From contig JAHEBK010000001.1 of assembly GCA_024642295.1 (NCBI GenBank), forward strand, positions 1 to 29,913: a DNA stretch of 29,913 nucleotides, read 5' to 3'. The notes beneath the pieces were generated by a model, which made no database searches, had not been told where the DNA came from, and saw nothing but the letters and a program-made list of their open reading frames with translations. Shown one piece after another: positions 1-5,781 of this stretch. Each line of letters begins with the position of its first letter. Positions within the stretch are counted from its first letter, which is position 1. The DNA comes from Flavobacterium sp. (GTDB lineage: Bacteria; Bacteroidota; Bacteroidia; Flavobacteriales; Flavobacteriaceae). A program made the position numbers and the translations under genes.

Positions 1-272
1 GAAACCGAAATCGTATCAAAAGGCAATTTGTTTGGTTTTCGAACAGGGACAAAGCCAGCTTTTAGCTCTTGTGCTAATAACATTCCGAATAAAAAACCTC
101 TACTTTCTGCCCCTACCACCTTATCTATTTGCTGTCCTTTTAGCGAATCTACTAAAATATCCAAACATTCTTTAGTAGCTTTTGAATCTAACAACAATGG
201 TGTGATATCTTTAAATACAATTCCTTTTTTTGGAAAATCCTGAATATCACGTATATAATTCTTAATTGACAT
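1..272 (-). CDS. apt: Adenine phosphoribosyltransferase, 5' part only (3' end outside window)
   Basis: Makes AMP from adenine and PRPP in purine salvage, in the cytoplasm. Reading from ATG at 272-270, the first 90 residues are open. They begin MSIKNYIRDIQDFPKKGI, continue with FKDITPLL, then VVGAESRGFLFGMLLAQ and GFVPVRKPNKLPF. These are the conserved N-terminal blocks of the Apt family, including the flexible-loop region RKPNKLP. The PRPP-binding motif lies further on and is outside the window, so roughly half of the usual 170-residue protein is visible. The gene diverges from the tRNA-Arg unit. Family assignment is direct from the motifs; completeness of the gene cannot be judged. Confidence 0.93.
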   Translation of the reverse strand, partial: MSIKNYIRDIQDFPKKGIVFKDITPLLLDSKATKECLDILVDSLKGQQIDKVVGAESRGFLFGMLLAQELKAGFVPVRKPNKLPFDTISV

Positions 273-300
273 TTTTTTTAGTTTAAATTCTATTTTAGGC

Positions 301-330
301 TTGCAAATTACACATTTATACTTATATTTG
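301..330 (+). promoter_or_regulatory. Bacteroidota-type promoter for tRNA-Arg
   Basis: TTG at 301-303 and TATATTTG at 323-330 are separated by 19 nt, the classic -33/-7 arrangement (TTTG/TAnnTTTG) of the Bacteroidota primary sigma factor. The tRNA begins 58 nt downstream of the -7 element. Confidence 0.75.
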
Positions 331-388
331 CACCCGCAAACAGGTTATGTTAATCACTTATTATTTTAATGTTTAACAAACTTATTTA

Positions 389-462
389 GGCCTCGTGGCG
401 CAACTGAATAGCGCACTTGATTACGGCTCAAGAGGTTACTGGTTTGAATCCAGTCGAGGTCA
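389..462 (+). tRNA. tRNA-Arg (anticodon ACG)
   Basis: A full cloverleaf can be folded by eye. Acceptor 389-395 pairs with 455-461 (one G-U), with discriminator A462. The D stem is GCGC 398-401 with 411-414, the anticodon stem CTTGA 416-420 with TCAAG 428-432, and the T arm ACTGG/CCAGT around TTTGAAT. The anticodon ACG lies at 423-425; its A34 is expected to become inosine so that it reads CGU/CGC/CGA. The 3' CCA is not encoded. Confidence 0.96.
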
Positions 463-468
463 CAAAGA

Positions 469-507
469 AAACCGCAAATCCACTTATAAGGGTTTGCGGT
501 TTTTTTA
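469..507 (+). terminator. Intrinsic terminator after tRNA-Arg
   Basis: Stem 470-481 (ACCGCAAATCC core) pairs with 490-501 through one G-T wobble. The loop is 8 nt and a run of seven T follows. It sits 7 nt after the tRNA. Confidence 0.88.
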
Positions 508-676
508 TTTTTCACCAATAATATAAATACTCAATCTTAAAGAGTGTATCATTATAAAATTTATTTCTTTAAGCCATTAAAATATGCATATCAATTCAAA
601 AAAGATGTAAATAAATAATATATTTTATTCAATACCAATGCATTAAAAATAATATCAAAATTAAGTCAAAAAATAG

Positions 677-707
677 TTTGTAAACATCAAAACAGTTCCT
701 ATATTTG
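677..707 (+). promoter_or_regulatory. Bacteroidota-type promoter for tRNA-Tyr
   Basis: TTTG at 677-680, exactly 19 nt spacer, TATATTTG at 700-707: a perfect match to TTTG-N19-TAnnTTTG. The tRNA starts 39 nt after the -7 element. Confidence 0.85.
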
Positions 708-745
708 CAACCGCTTAGAGCAATATACACTAAGCAACTGGCTAC

Positions 746-826
746 GGGGAGATACTCAAGCGGCCAACGAGGGCAGACTGTAAATCTGCTGTGTGAACTT
801 CGCAGGTTCGAATCCTGCTCTCCCCA
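746..826 (+). tRNA. tRNA-Tyr (anticodon GTA)
   Basis: Class II tRNA with a long variable arm. Acceptor GGGGAGA 746-752 pairs with TCTCCCC 819-825, discriminator A826. The anticodon stem is GCAGA/TCTGC around CTGTAAA, anticodon GTA at 780-782. The T arm is GCAGG/CCTGC around TTCGAAT. CCA is not encoded. It has its own promoter and terminator. Confidence 0.96.
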
Positions 827-828
827 CA

Positions 829-861
829 AAACGCTGTAATTTAATTGCAGCGTTTTTTTTT
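829..861 (+). terminator. Intrinsic terminator after tRNA-Tyr
   Basis: AAACGCTGTAAT at 829-840 pairs with ATTGCAGCGTTT at 844-855 (one G-T wobble) over a 3 nt loop. A run of T continues to 861. Confidence 0.88.
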
Positions 862-1205
862 GTGCAAAATTTAAAAAACTATAACACCTCATTATTGGGA
901 TCAATCTCAAAAGTTGGGGATTAGCCGAAAATGTTATACAATCTGAATAAAAAAAAATCTATTTTTCTAACCCCTCTGAATTGATTTCTAAAAGCTTTTA
1001 TTCCTAAATTCTCCACCTTGTTATATCAATGTGCTAATATTGCAATTGATTAATCAGTATTGTTGTTGTAGATATTTCGTAATTTCTGCACTTTTAATTA
1101 ATTATTGACTTCAAACTCCATCAATCTACCATTTGTTGCAATATCTTCAGAGTGGTTAGCACAAATACCATATATAAAGTAATAAATTAGCATATTATAT
1201 GAATT

Positions 1206-1333
1206 GGCATTCATTTATATAAATGAATGTCTACTTTTAAAAAACGTTACACAATACAAGCATTATATGCAAATACATATAATATTTGATTAATCAAAAA
1301 CTATATGCTTTTGCATATAATTATAGTAATGCC
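1206..1333. repeat. Cluster of four short palindromes
   Basis: Four inverted repeats lie close together. 1208-1229 is a perfect 22 nt palindrome (arm CATTCATTTAT). 1262-1283 has arms ATTATATG/CATATAAT around CAAATA. 1285-1298 is the perfect palindrome TTTGATTAATCAAA. 1302-1319 has arms TATATGC/GCATATA around TTTT. The outer hexamers GGCATT (1206-1211) and AATGCC (1328-1333) are also complementary, so the whole block could close into one multi-hairpin structure. AT richness makes chance palindromes easier. Function unknown. Confidence 0.55.
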
Positions 1334-1415
1334 AACGATACAATTGAAATCCTAAAATGGCAATACACACCTAAAAAAAGCATTCCTTACCTCAATCGAT
1401 TTCAACTGCTATTAC

Positions 1416-1456
1416 AAAAAAAAGAGGGGTAGAATTTATTTAAAATCTTACCCCTC
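1416..1456 (-). terminator. Terminator-like hairpin, - strand orientation
   Basis: GAGGGGTA (1424-1431) pairs perfectly with TACCCCTC (1449-1456), and the stem can extend inward with AT pairs. Eight A at 1416-1423 give a U-run directly after the stem on the - strand; there is no T-run on the + side. No - strand gene is recognisable upstream of it. Confidence 0.6.
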
Positions 1457-1655
1457 AAAATCAATAAATTTTTATTTGGTTATCAAAATGATTGTCTAAT
1501 TTGAAATTTTAAATGTATTTGGAAATTTCGCCATATCCTTTTCCTTCCTTACTTTACTTAATTCCAAATTTACTAAACTGTATAATTTTAACTTTTTTTG
1601 GGACCAATAAATTCATTAATTATAAAGAACAGATAGAAAATTAAACATATAGTTT

Positions 1656-1663
1656 TATATTTG
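1656..1663 (+). promoter_or_regulatory. -7 element of the LAS peptidase promoter
   Basis: TATATTTG matches TAnnTTTG. The -33 position, 19 nt upstream, reads ATAG, so it is poor. Transcription would start near 1670, leaving only about 20 nt before the CTG at 1693, which supports a start codon close to that position. Confidence 0.55.
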
Positions 1664-1692
1664 CATTTTAATTATTAAAAAAACACCACCTT

Positions 1693-2658
1693 CTGAAAAC
1701 CTATATATTACATCGTTTTTTTACAATATTACTACTACTAATAAATAGCTTTTCTACAGAAGGAAAAGTTCCCGAAAACAGTTTAATTCCAAACAGTAAA
1801 CTATTTTTAAGACTTTCAAAACTTGGAATAAAAAAAAATCATCTCTCAATATACAGTTACCCTAGTTCTATAAAGGATACAACTGGTAAAAATATAAATT
1901 CTATAAAACGTGATAGCACAAAAGCTCCAGGTATAAAAAAGAAAGCTACTATTACAAAAATCACAAAAAAGGCTAACTCAATTATTACCTATACTATTTA
2001 CTATGATGGAAGAATTGAGAAATTTATTCCTAAACTCATCCAAAAAGAATTTAAAAACAAATACCAGTATATTTATCAAGATTCCAAAGGAAAAAAATAC
2101 CCTTTAGGAAACTTTACTGTCTATAATATTCCGATGTACAATGGCACTGAAGGAAAAAGAGTCAATCTAATTAACTTAGAAGAGGTACCCAAAAGTTATA
2201 AAAAAGAAAAGCTACAGTACCATTTTAATATTGATTCGCCTCGATCCTATGTTAACGAAAAAACTTTGGCTAGTTTTTTTGGAGCGATGTTAGAAGTTAA
2301 TTATTTGGATATTGGTTGCAATGGTTTTAGTCATCAAGATGGTTCATCAAAACCTAGTAAAAGTCATGTCAATGGTAACAACGGTGATTTTAAATACCTC
2401 AGAATTGATAAATCTTTAAAATGTGGTTCTGGAACGAGCTTAAACATCATAAAAAGCCCAGATTCACTAGACTACAAGAGACAGAATAAATGGAATAATG
2501 CGTTAAATAAATTTGGTTGGAAATCGATGCTGGGATGGTCGTATAAACACAAAGGCAAAAAGAAATATCTAAATCATATTACACATAACACGAAAAATCA
2601 TCACCATCATCTTCATATACAACATTACGAACCTCTTTTTAAAGAAATAAAAGAATGA
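1693..2658 (+). CDS. LAS-superfamily (M15/M74-like) metallopeptidase, probable CTG start
   Basis: Probable secreted zinc peptidase acting on cell-wall peptide bonds, judged from motifs only. Counted from CTG 1693 it has 321 residues. H225-x6-D232 (in SHVNGNNGD) and H306-L-H308 (in HHHHLHI) match the HxxxxxxD and HxH zinc-binding pattern of the LAS clan (VanX/VanY, MepA). The first in-frame ATG is at 2134, in the middle of the domain, yet the frame stays open upstream to a stop at 1669. Codons from CTG 1693 read (M)KTYILHRFFTILLLLINSFS, a good signal peptide, and the promoter lies just upstream. I therefore start at CTG; a sequencing error or mutated ATG is possible. The stop overlaps the next start (ATGA). 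Exact substrate is unknown. Confidence 0.7.
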   Translation: MKTYILHRFFTILLLLINSFSTEGKVPENSLIPNSKLFLRLSKLGIKKNHLSIYSYPSSIKDTTGKNINSIKRDSTKAPGIKKKATITKITKKANSIITYTIYYDGRIEKFIPKLIQKEFKNKYQYIYQDSKGKKYPLGNFTVYNIPMYNGTEGKRVNLINLEEVPKSYKKEKLQYHFNIDSPRSYVNEKTLASFFGAMLEVNYLDIGCNGFSHQDGSSKPSKSHVNGNNGDFKYLRIDKSLKCGSGTSLNIIKSPDSLDYKRQNKWNNALNKFGWKSMLGWSYKHKGKKKYLNHITHNTKNHHHHLHIQHYEPLFKEIKE

Positions 2659-3272
2659 AAAAAATAGTCTTTCTACTGGTAGTTGCAGTCTTTTTATCTT
2701 GCAAAAAAGACAACGATAGGCCTAAAGTTTCCAAGGAAGCTAAACAGGATACTACCTCTATAATTTATAATTCTAAAGCAATAGAGCCGTATTTAGAATT
2801 AGACCTTGAGCAAATTGAATATAAAATTGTTGGATTAAAAAACAATCAAAAATTCACAGCAGAAGAAATAAAATTTCCCATAAAAGGAAATGATTTTGAT
2901 TTTAGTAAATCCCCTACTCTTGATTATTATATCGTTCATTCTTTTAATATTGATGCTACAAACTATAAAATACTAGCCTATAACAGCTATGGCGAAAACG
3001 ACTCAAAAGTTTTGAATGTACAATTAAACAGCTATGTTTCAGGGTTGCAAAAGGATGCTTTGCTACTGGATTGTAGATTTACTTTTGAAACCGAATATTA
3101 TCGAAATTTCACTATCAATTCAGATCACACAATTGAAATTAAAAAAATAGCTGTAGAAAGTTTAATTTTTAACGAAGCAGGCGATATTATTGGAAAAAAA
3201 GAGGCCAATGATACTATTACTGAAGTTGTAAAATACAAAATGAATCCTTTAGGAGATTTTACAAAATTATAG
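2655..3272 (+). CDS. Hypothetical small lipoprotein
   Basis: A 205-residue protein with a lipoprotein signal peptide (MKKIVFLLVVAVFLSC; Cys at about 16) followed by a charged segment KKDNDRPK, so it is probably anchored in the envelope. The rest alternates hydrophobic and polar stretches as in a beta-rich domain, without a motif I recognise. Its ATG overlaps the TGA of the preceding peptidase gene by 4 nt, so the two are translationally coupled and probably act together, for example as a peptidase and its partner or inhibitor (inference only). Confidence 0.8.
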   Translation: MKKIVFLLVVAVFLSCKKDNDRPKVSKEAKQDTTSIIYNSKAIEPYLELDLEQIEYKIVGLKNNQKFTAEEIKFPIKGNDFDFSKSPTLDYYIVHSFNIDATNYKILAYNSYGENDSKVLNVQLNSYVSGLQKDALLLDCRFTFETEYYRNFTINSDHTIEIKKIAVESLIFNEAGDIIGKKEANDTITEVVKYKMNPLGDFTKL

Positions 3273-3304
3273 ATTAATCGTTTCCTAGAGAGCTACAAAA
3301 ACAG

Positions 3305-3332
3305 AAAGCCTCATCAAATAAGACGAGGCTTT
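3305..3332. terminator. Hairpin between convergent genes (bidirectional terminator)
   Basis: AAAGCCTCATC (3305-3315) pairs with GACGAGGCTTT (3322-3332) with one A-C mismatch and a 6 nt loop. It separates the + strand lipoprotein gene from the - strand bcp. T-rich sequence follows better on the - strand (TTTCTGTTTTTG). Confidence 0.7.
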
Positions 3333-3352
3333 GGTGTGTTATATAACATAAC

Positions 3353-3805
3353 TTATTTCAAAATTTGAGCAGCGTGTTCTTTGGTCTTCACTTTTTCAAT
3401 TACTTCATCAATAATACCATTTTCATCAATAACAAAAGTAGTTCTATGAATACCATCATACTCACGTCCCATAAATTTTTTAGGTCCCCAAACACCAAAG
3501 GCTTGAATTACTTCTTTGTCTTCATCAGCAAGTAACGGGAATGGCAAATGGAATTTATCTTTAAACTTGGCTTGGGCTTTTTTATCATCGGCACTCACAC
3601 CCAATAATTCGTAATTATTGGCTTGAAAACGAGAATAATTATCTCTTAAATCACAGGCTTCGGCGGTGCATCCTGGTGTACTGGCTTTGGGATAAAAGAA
3701 AACGACTAATTTTTTCCCTTTATAGCTAGCTAATTCATGGACTTTACCGTCTTGGTCTATTCCCCAAAATTCGGGTGCTTTATCTCCTTTTTTTAATGTT
3801 GTCAT
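3353..3805 (-). CDS. bcp: Thioredoxin-dependent thiol peroxidase (Bcp/PrxQ peroxiredoxin)
   Basis: Reduces hydrogen peroxide and organic peroxides in the cytoplasm, with electrons from thioredoxin. The 150 residues are the usual full length. The peroxidatic motif ASTPGCT carries Cys46, and Cys51 five residues later is the resolving Cys of the two-Cys PrxQ type (CTAEAC). FFYPKAS before it and the YDGIHRTTFVIDENG block near the C-terminus are typical. It is transcribed alone, convergent to the lipoprotein gene, and divergent from nth across a repeat-containing intergenic region. Confidence 0.95.
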   Translation of the reverse strand: MTTLKKGDKAPEFWGIDQDGKVHELASYKGKKLVVFFYPKASTPGCTAEACDLRDNYSRFQANNYELLGVSADDKKAQAKFKDKFHLPFPLLADEDKEVIQAFGVWGPKKFMGREYDGIHRTTFVIDENGIIDEVIEKVKTKEHAAQILK

Positions 3806-3850
3806 TTTTTTGAGTTATGAGTTATGAAAATTAAATATTGCAAAATTGAT

Positions 3851-3910
3851 ATTGCTATTTATTGCTATTTGCAATTTGACATTGCTATTGTAATTTGACA
3901 TTGTCATTGT
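3851..3910. repeat. Short tandem repeats upstream of bcp
   Basis: Two exact copies of ATTGCTATTT (3851-3870) are followed by two 19 nt units, AATTTGACATTGCTATTGT (3873-3891) and AATTTGACATTGTCATTGT (3892-3910), differing only at CT/TC. They lie about 50-100 nt upstream of the bcp start, within its likely promoter region. Confidence 0.75.
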
Positions 3911-3912
3911 TT

Positions 3913-4056
3913 TGCCCCAGATGGAAGTGGAAAGCCCGGACTGAAAAAACCTATTTTTTTCTTGGTTAAAAAGAGCGACCGGCAGGAAGCTCCTTTTTAA
4001 CCATAGAAAAAAAGGTTTTTGAAGGAGGACTTGTAACGTACAGCTGGATTAGGCAC
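3913..4056. repeat. Large imperfect palindrome (about 140 nt) between bcp and nth
   Basis: The core hairpin is GGTTAAAAAGAGC (3964-3976) with GCTCCTTTTTAACC (3989-4002), one bulged base and a loop GACCGGCAGGAA. It is extended by AAAAACCTATTTTTTTCT (3945-3962) against the complementary A-rich arm 4004-4020. The flanks are also related by inversion: TGCC and CCAG-x-TG-x-A-x-GT on the left match the reverse complement of 4031-4054. The element is richer in GC at its ends than the surrounding DNA. It looks like a mobile or structured intergenic repeat rather than a gene. Confidence 0.7.
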
Positions 4057-4100
4057 ATTGTACTTTTTATGCTATTTTTACATTCCATAAAATTACTAAA

Positions 4101-4751
4101 ATGACCAAGCAAGAGCGTGTAACATTTGTTATAAATACGTTAAAAGAATTATATCCTACGATTCCGATTCCCTTAGACCATAAAGATCCTTACACTTTAT
4201 TGATTGCTGTTTTATTGTCAGCGCAATGCACAGATGTGCGTGTGAATCAGATTACGCCTTTGCTGTTTGCCAAGGCTGATAATCCCTATGATATGATTAA
4301 AATGTCTGTCGAGGAAATCAAGGAAATTATTCGTCCTTGTGGGCTTTCGCCAATGAAATCAAAGGGAATTCATGGTTTGTCTCATATTTTAATCGAAAAA
4401 CACAACGGACAAGTGCCGCAGAGTTTTGAAGCTTTGGAAGAATTGCCAGCTGTGGGACACAAAACAGCCAGTGTGGTTATGAGTCAAGCTTTTGGAGTAC
4501 CTGCTTTTCCTGTTGACACTCATATTCACCGCTTGATGTATCGTTGGAATTTGACTAATGGAAAGAATGTAGTGCAAACGGAAAAAGATGCTAAACGTAT
4601 TTTCCCTGAAGAATTATGGAATGACTTGCATCTACAAATAATTTGGTATGGTCGAGAATATTCCCCAGCTCGTGGATGGGATTTGGAAAAAGATATCATC
4701 ACCAAAACAATTGGCAGAAAAACGGTGATTGAAGAATATCATAAAAAATAA
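4101..4751 (+). CDS. nth: Endonuclease III (DNA glycosylase/AP lyase), lacking Fe-S cysteines
   Basis: Base-excision repair enzyme that removes oxidised pyrimidines and cuts the AP site. The 216 residues cover the normal length. Visible motifs are LLSAQCTDVRVN near the N-terminus, the helix-hairpin-helix LPAVGHKTASVV with the catalytic Lys, and VDTHIHRL with the catalytic Asp. In the classical family the C-terminus carries four cysteines (C-x6-C-x2-C-x5-C) binding a 4Fe-4S cluster. Here that region reads YGREYSPARGWDLEKDIITK with no Cys at all; the protein has only two Cys in total. The cluster must therefore be absent. My impression is that related flavobacterial Nth proteins share this, but I cannot check it here. 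Confidence 0.93.
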   Translation: MTKQERVTFVINTLKELYPTIPIPLDHKDPYTLLIAVLLSAQCTDVRVNQITPLLFAKADNPYDMIKMSVEEIKEIIRPCGLSPMKSKGIHGLSHILIEKHNGQVPQSFEALEELPAVGHKTASVVMSQAFGVPAFPVDTHIHRLMYRWNLTNGKNVVQTEKDAKRIFPEELWNDLHLQIIWYGREYSPARGWDLEKDIITKTIGRKTVIEEYHKK

Positions 4752-4784
4752 AATCACTAATTTGGCAATTCAAATTAGTGATTT
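4751..4784. terminator. Hairpin terminator between nth and the small - strand gene
   Basis: AAATCACTAATTTG (4751-4764) and CAAATTAGTGATTT (4771-4784) form a perfect 14 bp stem around GCAATT. The U-run is better on the - strand (TTTTATTTTTT), so it can serve both the nth and the sigma-factor/small-protein transcripts. Confidence 0.8.
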
Positions 4785-4798
4785 ATTGGAGCAAAAAA

Positions 4799-4942
4799 TT
4801 AGTTTGAAATTATTTCAATACTAATATTTTCAACTTTTAAAACACATAGTGCTTTTGAGTAATTCAGTAAAAAAGAAACGACTTCTTTTTTGGGTTTAAG
4901 TGCTTTTGGAGCAACATTTTTCTTAGTGTAGATTTTTGCCAT
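4799..4942 (-). CDS. Small basic protein, 47 residues, downstream of the sigma factor
   Basis: An open frame from ATG 4942 to TAA 4799. The protein starts MAKIYTKKNVAPKALKPKKE, then VVSFLLNYSKALCVLKV, and ends ISIEIISN. The N-terminal half is lysine-rich and basic; the second half is hydrophobic. It begins 51 nt after the sigma-factor stop codon on the same strand, and a perfect terminator hairpin lies directly after its stop, which supports a real gene in the same transcript. I do not know a function; it may be an RNA- or nucleoid-associated small protein or simply a regulon companion of the sigma factor (speculative). Confidence 0.65.
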   Translation of the reverse strand: MAKIYTKKNVAPKALKPKKEVVSFLLNYSKALCVLKVENISIEIISN

Positions 4943-4993
4943 ATCCTAGGTTTTTGTTATTTATACTAGAACGACAATTTTAATTAGATATTG

Positions 4994-5578
4994 CTAATTA
5001 GTCAAAATAATTTGATGCTTTTCAATTATTTTTCTCAAATTCATTAATGCGTAACGCATTCTTCCTAATGAGGTATTGATACTTACACCTGTAACCTCCG
5101 AAATTTCTTTAAAACTCATATCTTGATACATGCGCATCACCAGTACTTCTTTTTGATCTTCAGGAAGTTCTTCTAGCAATTTACGCACATCAGCTTCAAC
5201 TTGTTCAACTATAATCTTGTTTTCAATAGTTAATTCTTCATCACTCATTATAGAAAAAATAGAAAATTCTTCTGTCTCACGAAACATAGGCATTTTTTTA
5301 TTTCTTCGAAAATGATCTATAATAAGATTGTGAGCAATACGCATGACCCAAGGAAGAAATTTTCCTTCTTCATTATAGGAATTGGATTTTAGTGTTTTGA
5401 TTACTTTAATGAATGTGTCTTGAAAAATATCGTTAGAAATATCTACATCAGAAATTTTGGAATATATAAATCCGTAAATACGAGATTGATGTCTTTTGAT
5501 TAACGTTTCCAAGGCTTTTTCATTCCCTGTCATATAATCCTTTACCAGTAAAGCATCTGAGAGTTCAATATTAGCCAT
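4994..5578 (-). CDS. ECF-type RNA polymerase sigma factor (sigma-70 family)
   Basis: A 194-residue extracytoplasmic-function sigma factor. Region 2 (about residues 25-95) contains QDTFIKVIKTL and FLPWVMRIAHNLIIDHFRR, for -10 recognition and core binding. Region 4 (about 133-186) contains LPEDQKEVLVMRMYQDMSFKEISEVTGVS, a helix-turn-helix for -35 recognition. No anti-sigma factor gene is adjacent; the gene downstream encodes only a 47-residue soluble protein. It may thus belong to the Bacteroidota ECF factors that act without a linked anti-sigma. Targets cannot be predicted here. Confidence 0.92.
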   Translation of the reverse strand: MANIELSDALLVKDYMTGNEKALETLIKRHQSRIYGFIYSKISDVDISNDIFQDTFIKVIKTLKSNSYNEEGKFLPWVMRIAHNLIIDHFRRNKKMPMFRETEEFSIFSIMSDEELTIENKIIVEQVEADVRKLLEELPEDQKEVLVMRMYQDMSFKEISEVTGVSINTSLGRMRYALMNLRKIIEKHQIILTN

Positions 5579-5671
5579 AATAATACTTTTAGTTAGTTTT
5601 TTTGGTGTTTTTCTAAAAAAGTATTTTTATAGTATAGGCTAAAATTATTTTTTGTTAAGTAAATATTTTAC

Positions 5672-5704
5672 CAAATTTAACAATTATTTATTTTAATAAG
5701 CAAA
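5672..5704 (-). promoter_or_regulatory. Possible promoter of the sigma-factor gene
   Basis: On the - strand TAAATTTG (5679-5672) matches TAnnTTTG and TTTG (5704-5701) lies upstream, but with 21 nt between them rather than the usual 19. It is 94 nt upstream of the sigma-factor ATG. Confidence 0.45.
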
Positions 5705-5719
5705 TTAAAGACGTTAAAA

Positions 5720-5753
5720 TTACAATTAACATCCAAAGTAATTTCAATTGTAA
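5720..5753 (-). terminator. Possible weak terminator at the end of the glucan locus
   Basis: TTACAATT (5720-5727) and AATTGTAA (5746-5753) form an 8 bp AT-only stem with an 18 nt loop, about 30 nt after the stop of the 833-residue gene. Only four T follow on the - strand, so this is tentative. Confidence 0.3.
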
Positions 5754-5781
5754 CATTCAGAATACTACTGTCTTACTAAAA

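Larger units (their letters stand above)
862..1640. other. Gene-poor intergenic region with palindromes
   Basis: Very AT-rich, about 780 nt between the tRNA-Tyr terminator and the promoter of the next + strand gene. I see no open frame of useful length on either strand. It does hold a cluster of palindromes at 1206-1333 and a terminator-like hairpin at 1416-1456, listed separately. Confidence 0.6.

Noticed and set aside
28..243. + strand open frame of 71 codons
   Set aside because: Lies antisense within apt, whose own frame has clear family motifs.
629..910. - strand open frame of 93 codons containing GEQDSNLRSS
   Set aside because: It is the antisense of tRNA-Tyr. This peptide is a well-known false protein created by reading a tRNA backwards.
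3851..3910. CRISPR array
   Set aside because: The repeats are directly adjacent, without unique spacers, and there are no cas genes.
3913..4056. Integron attC site
   Set aside because: The ends do not carry the conserved GTTRRRY/RYYYAAC core sites, and no integrase or gene-cassette array is nearby.
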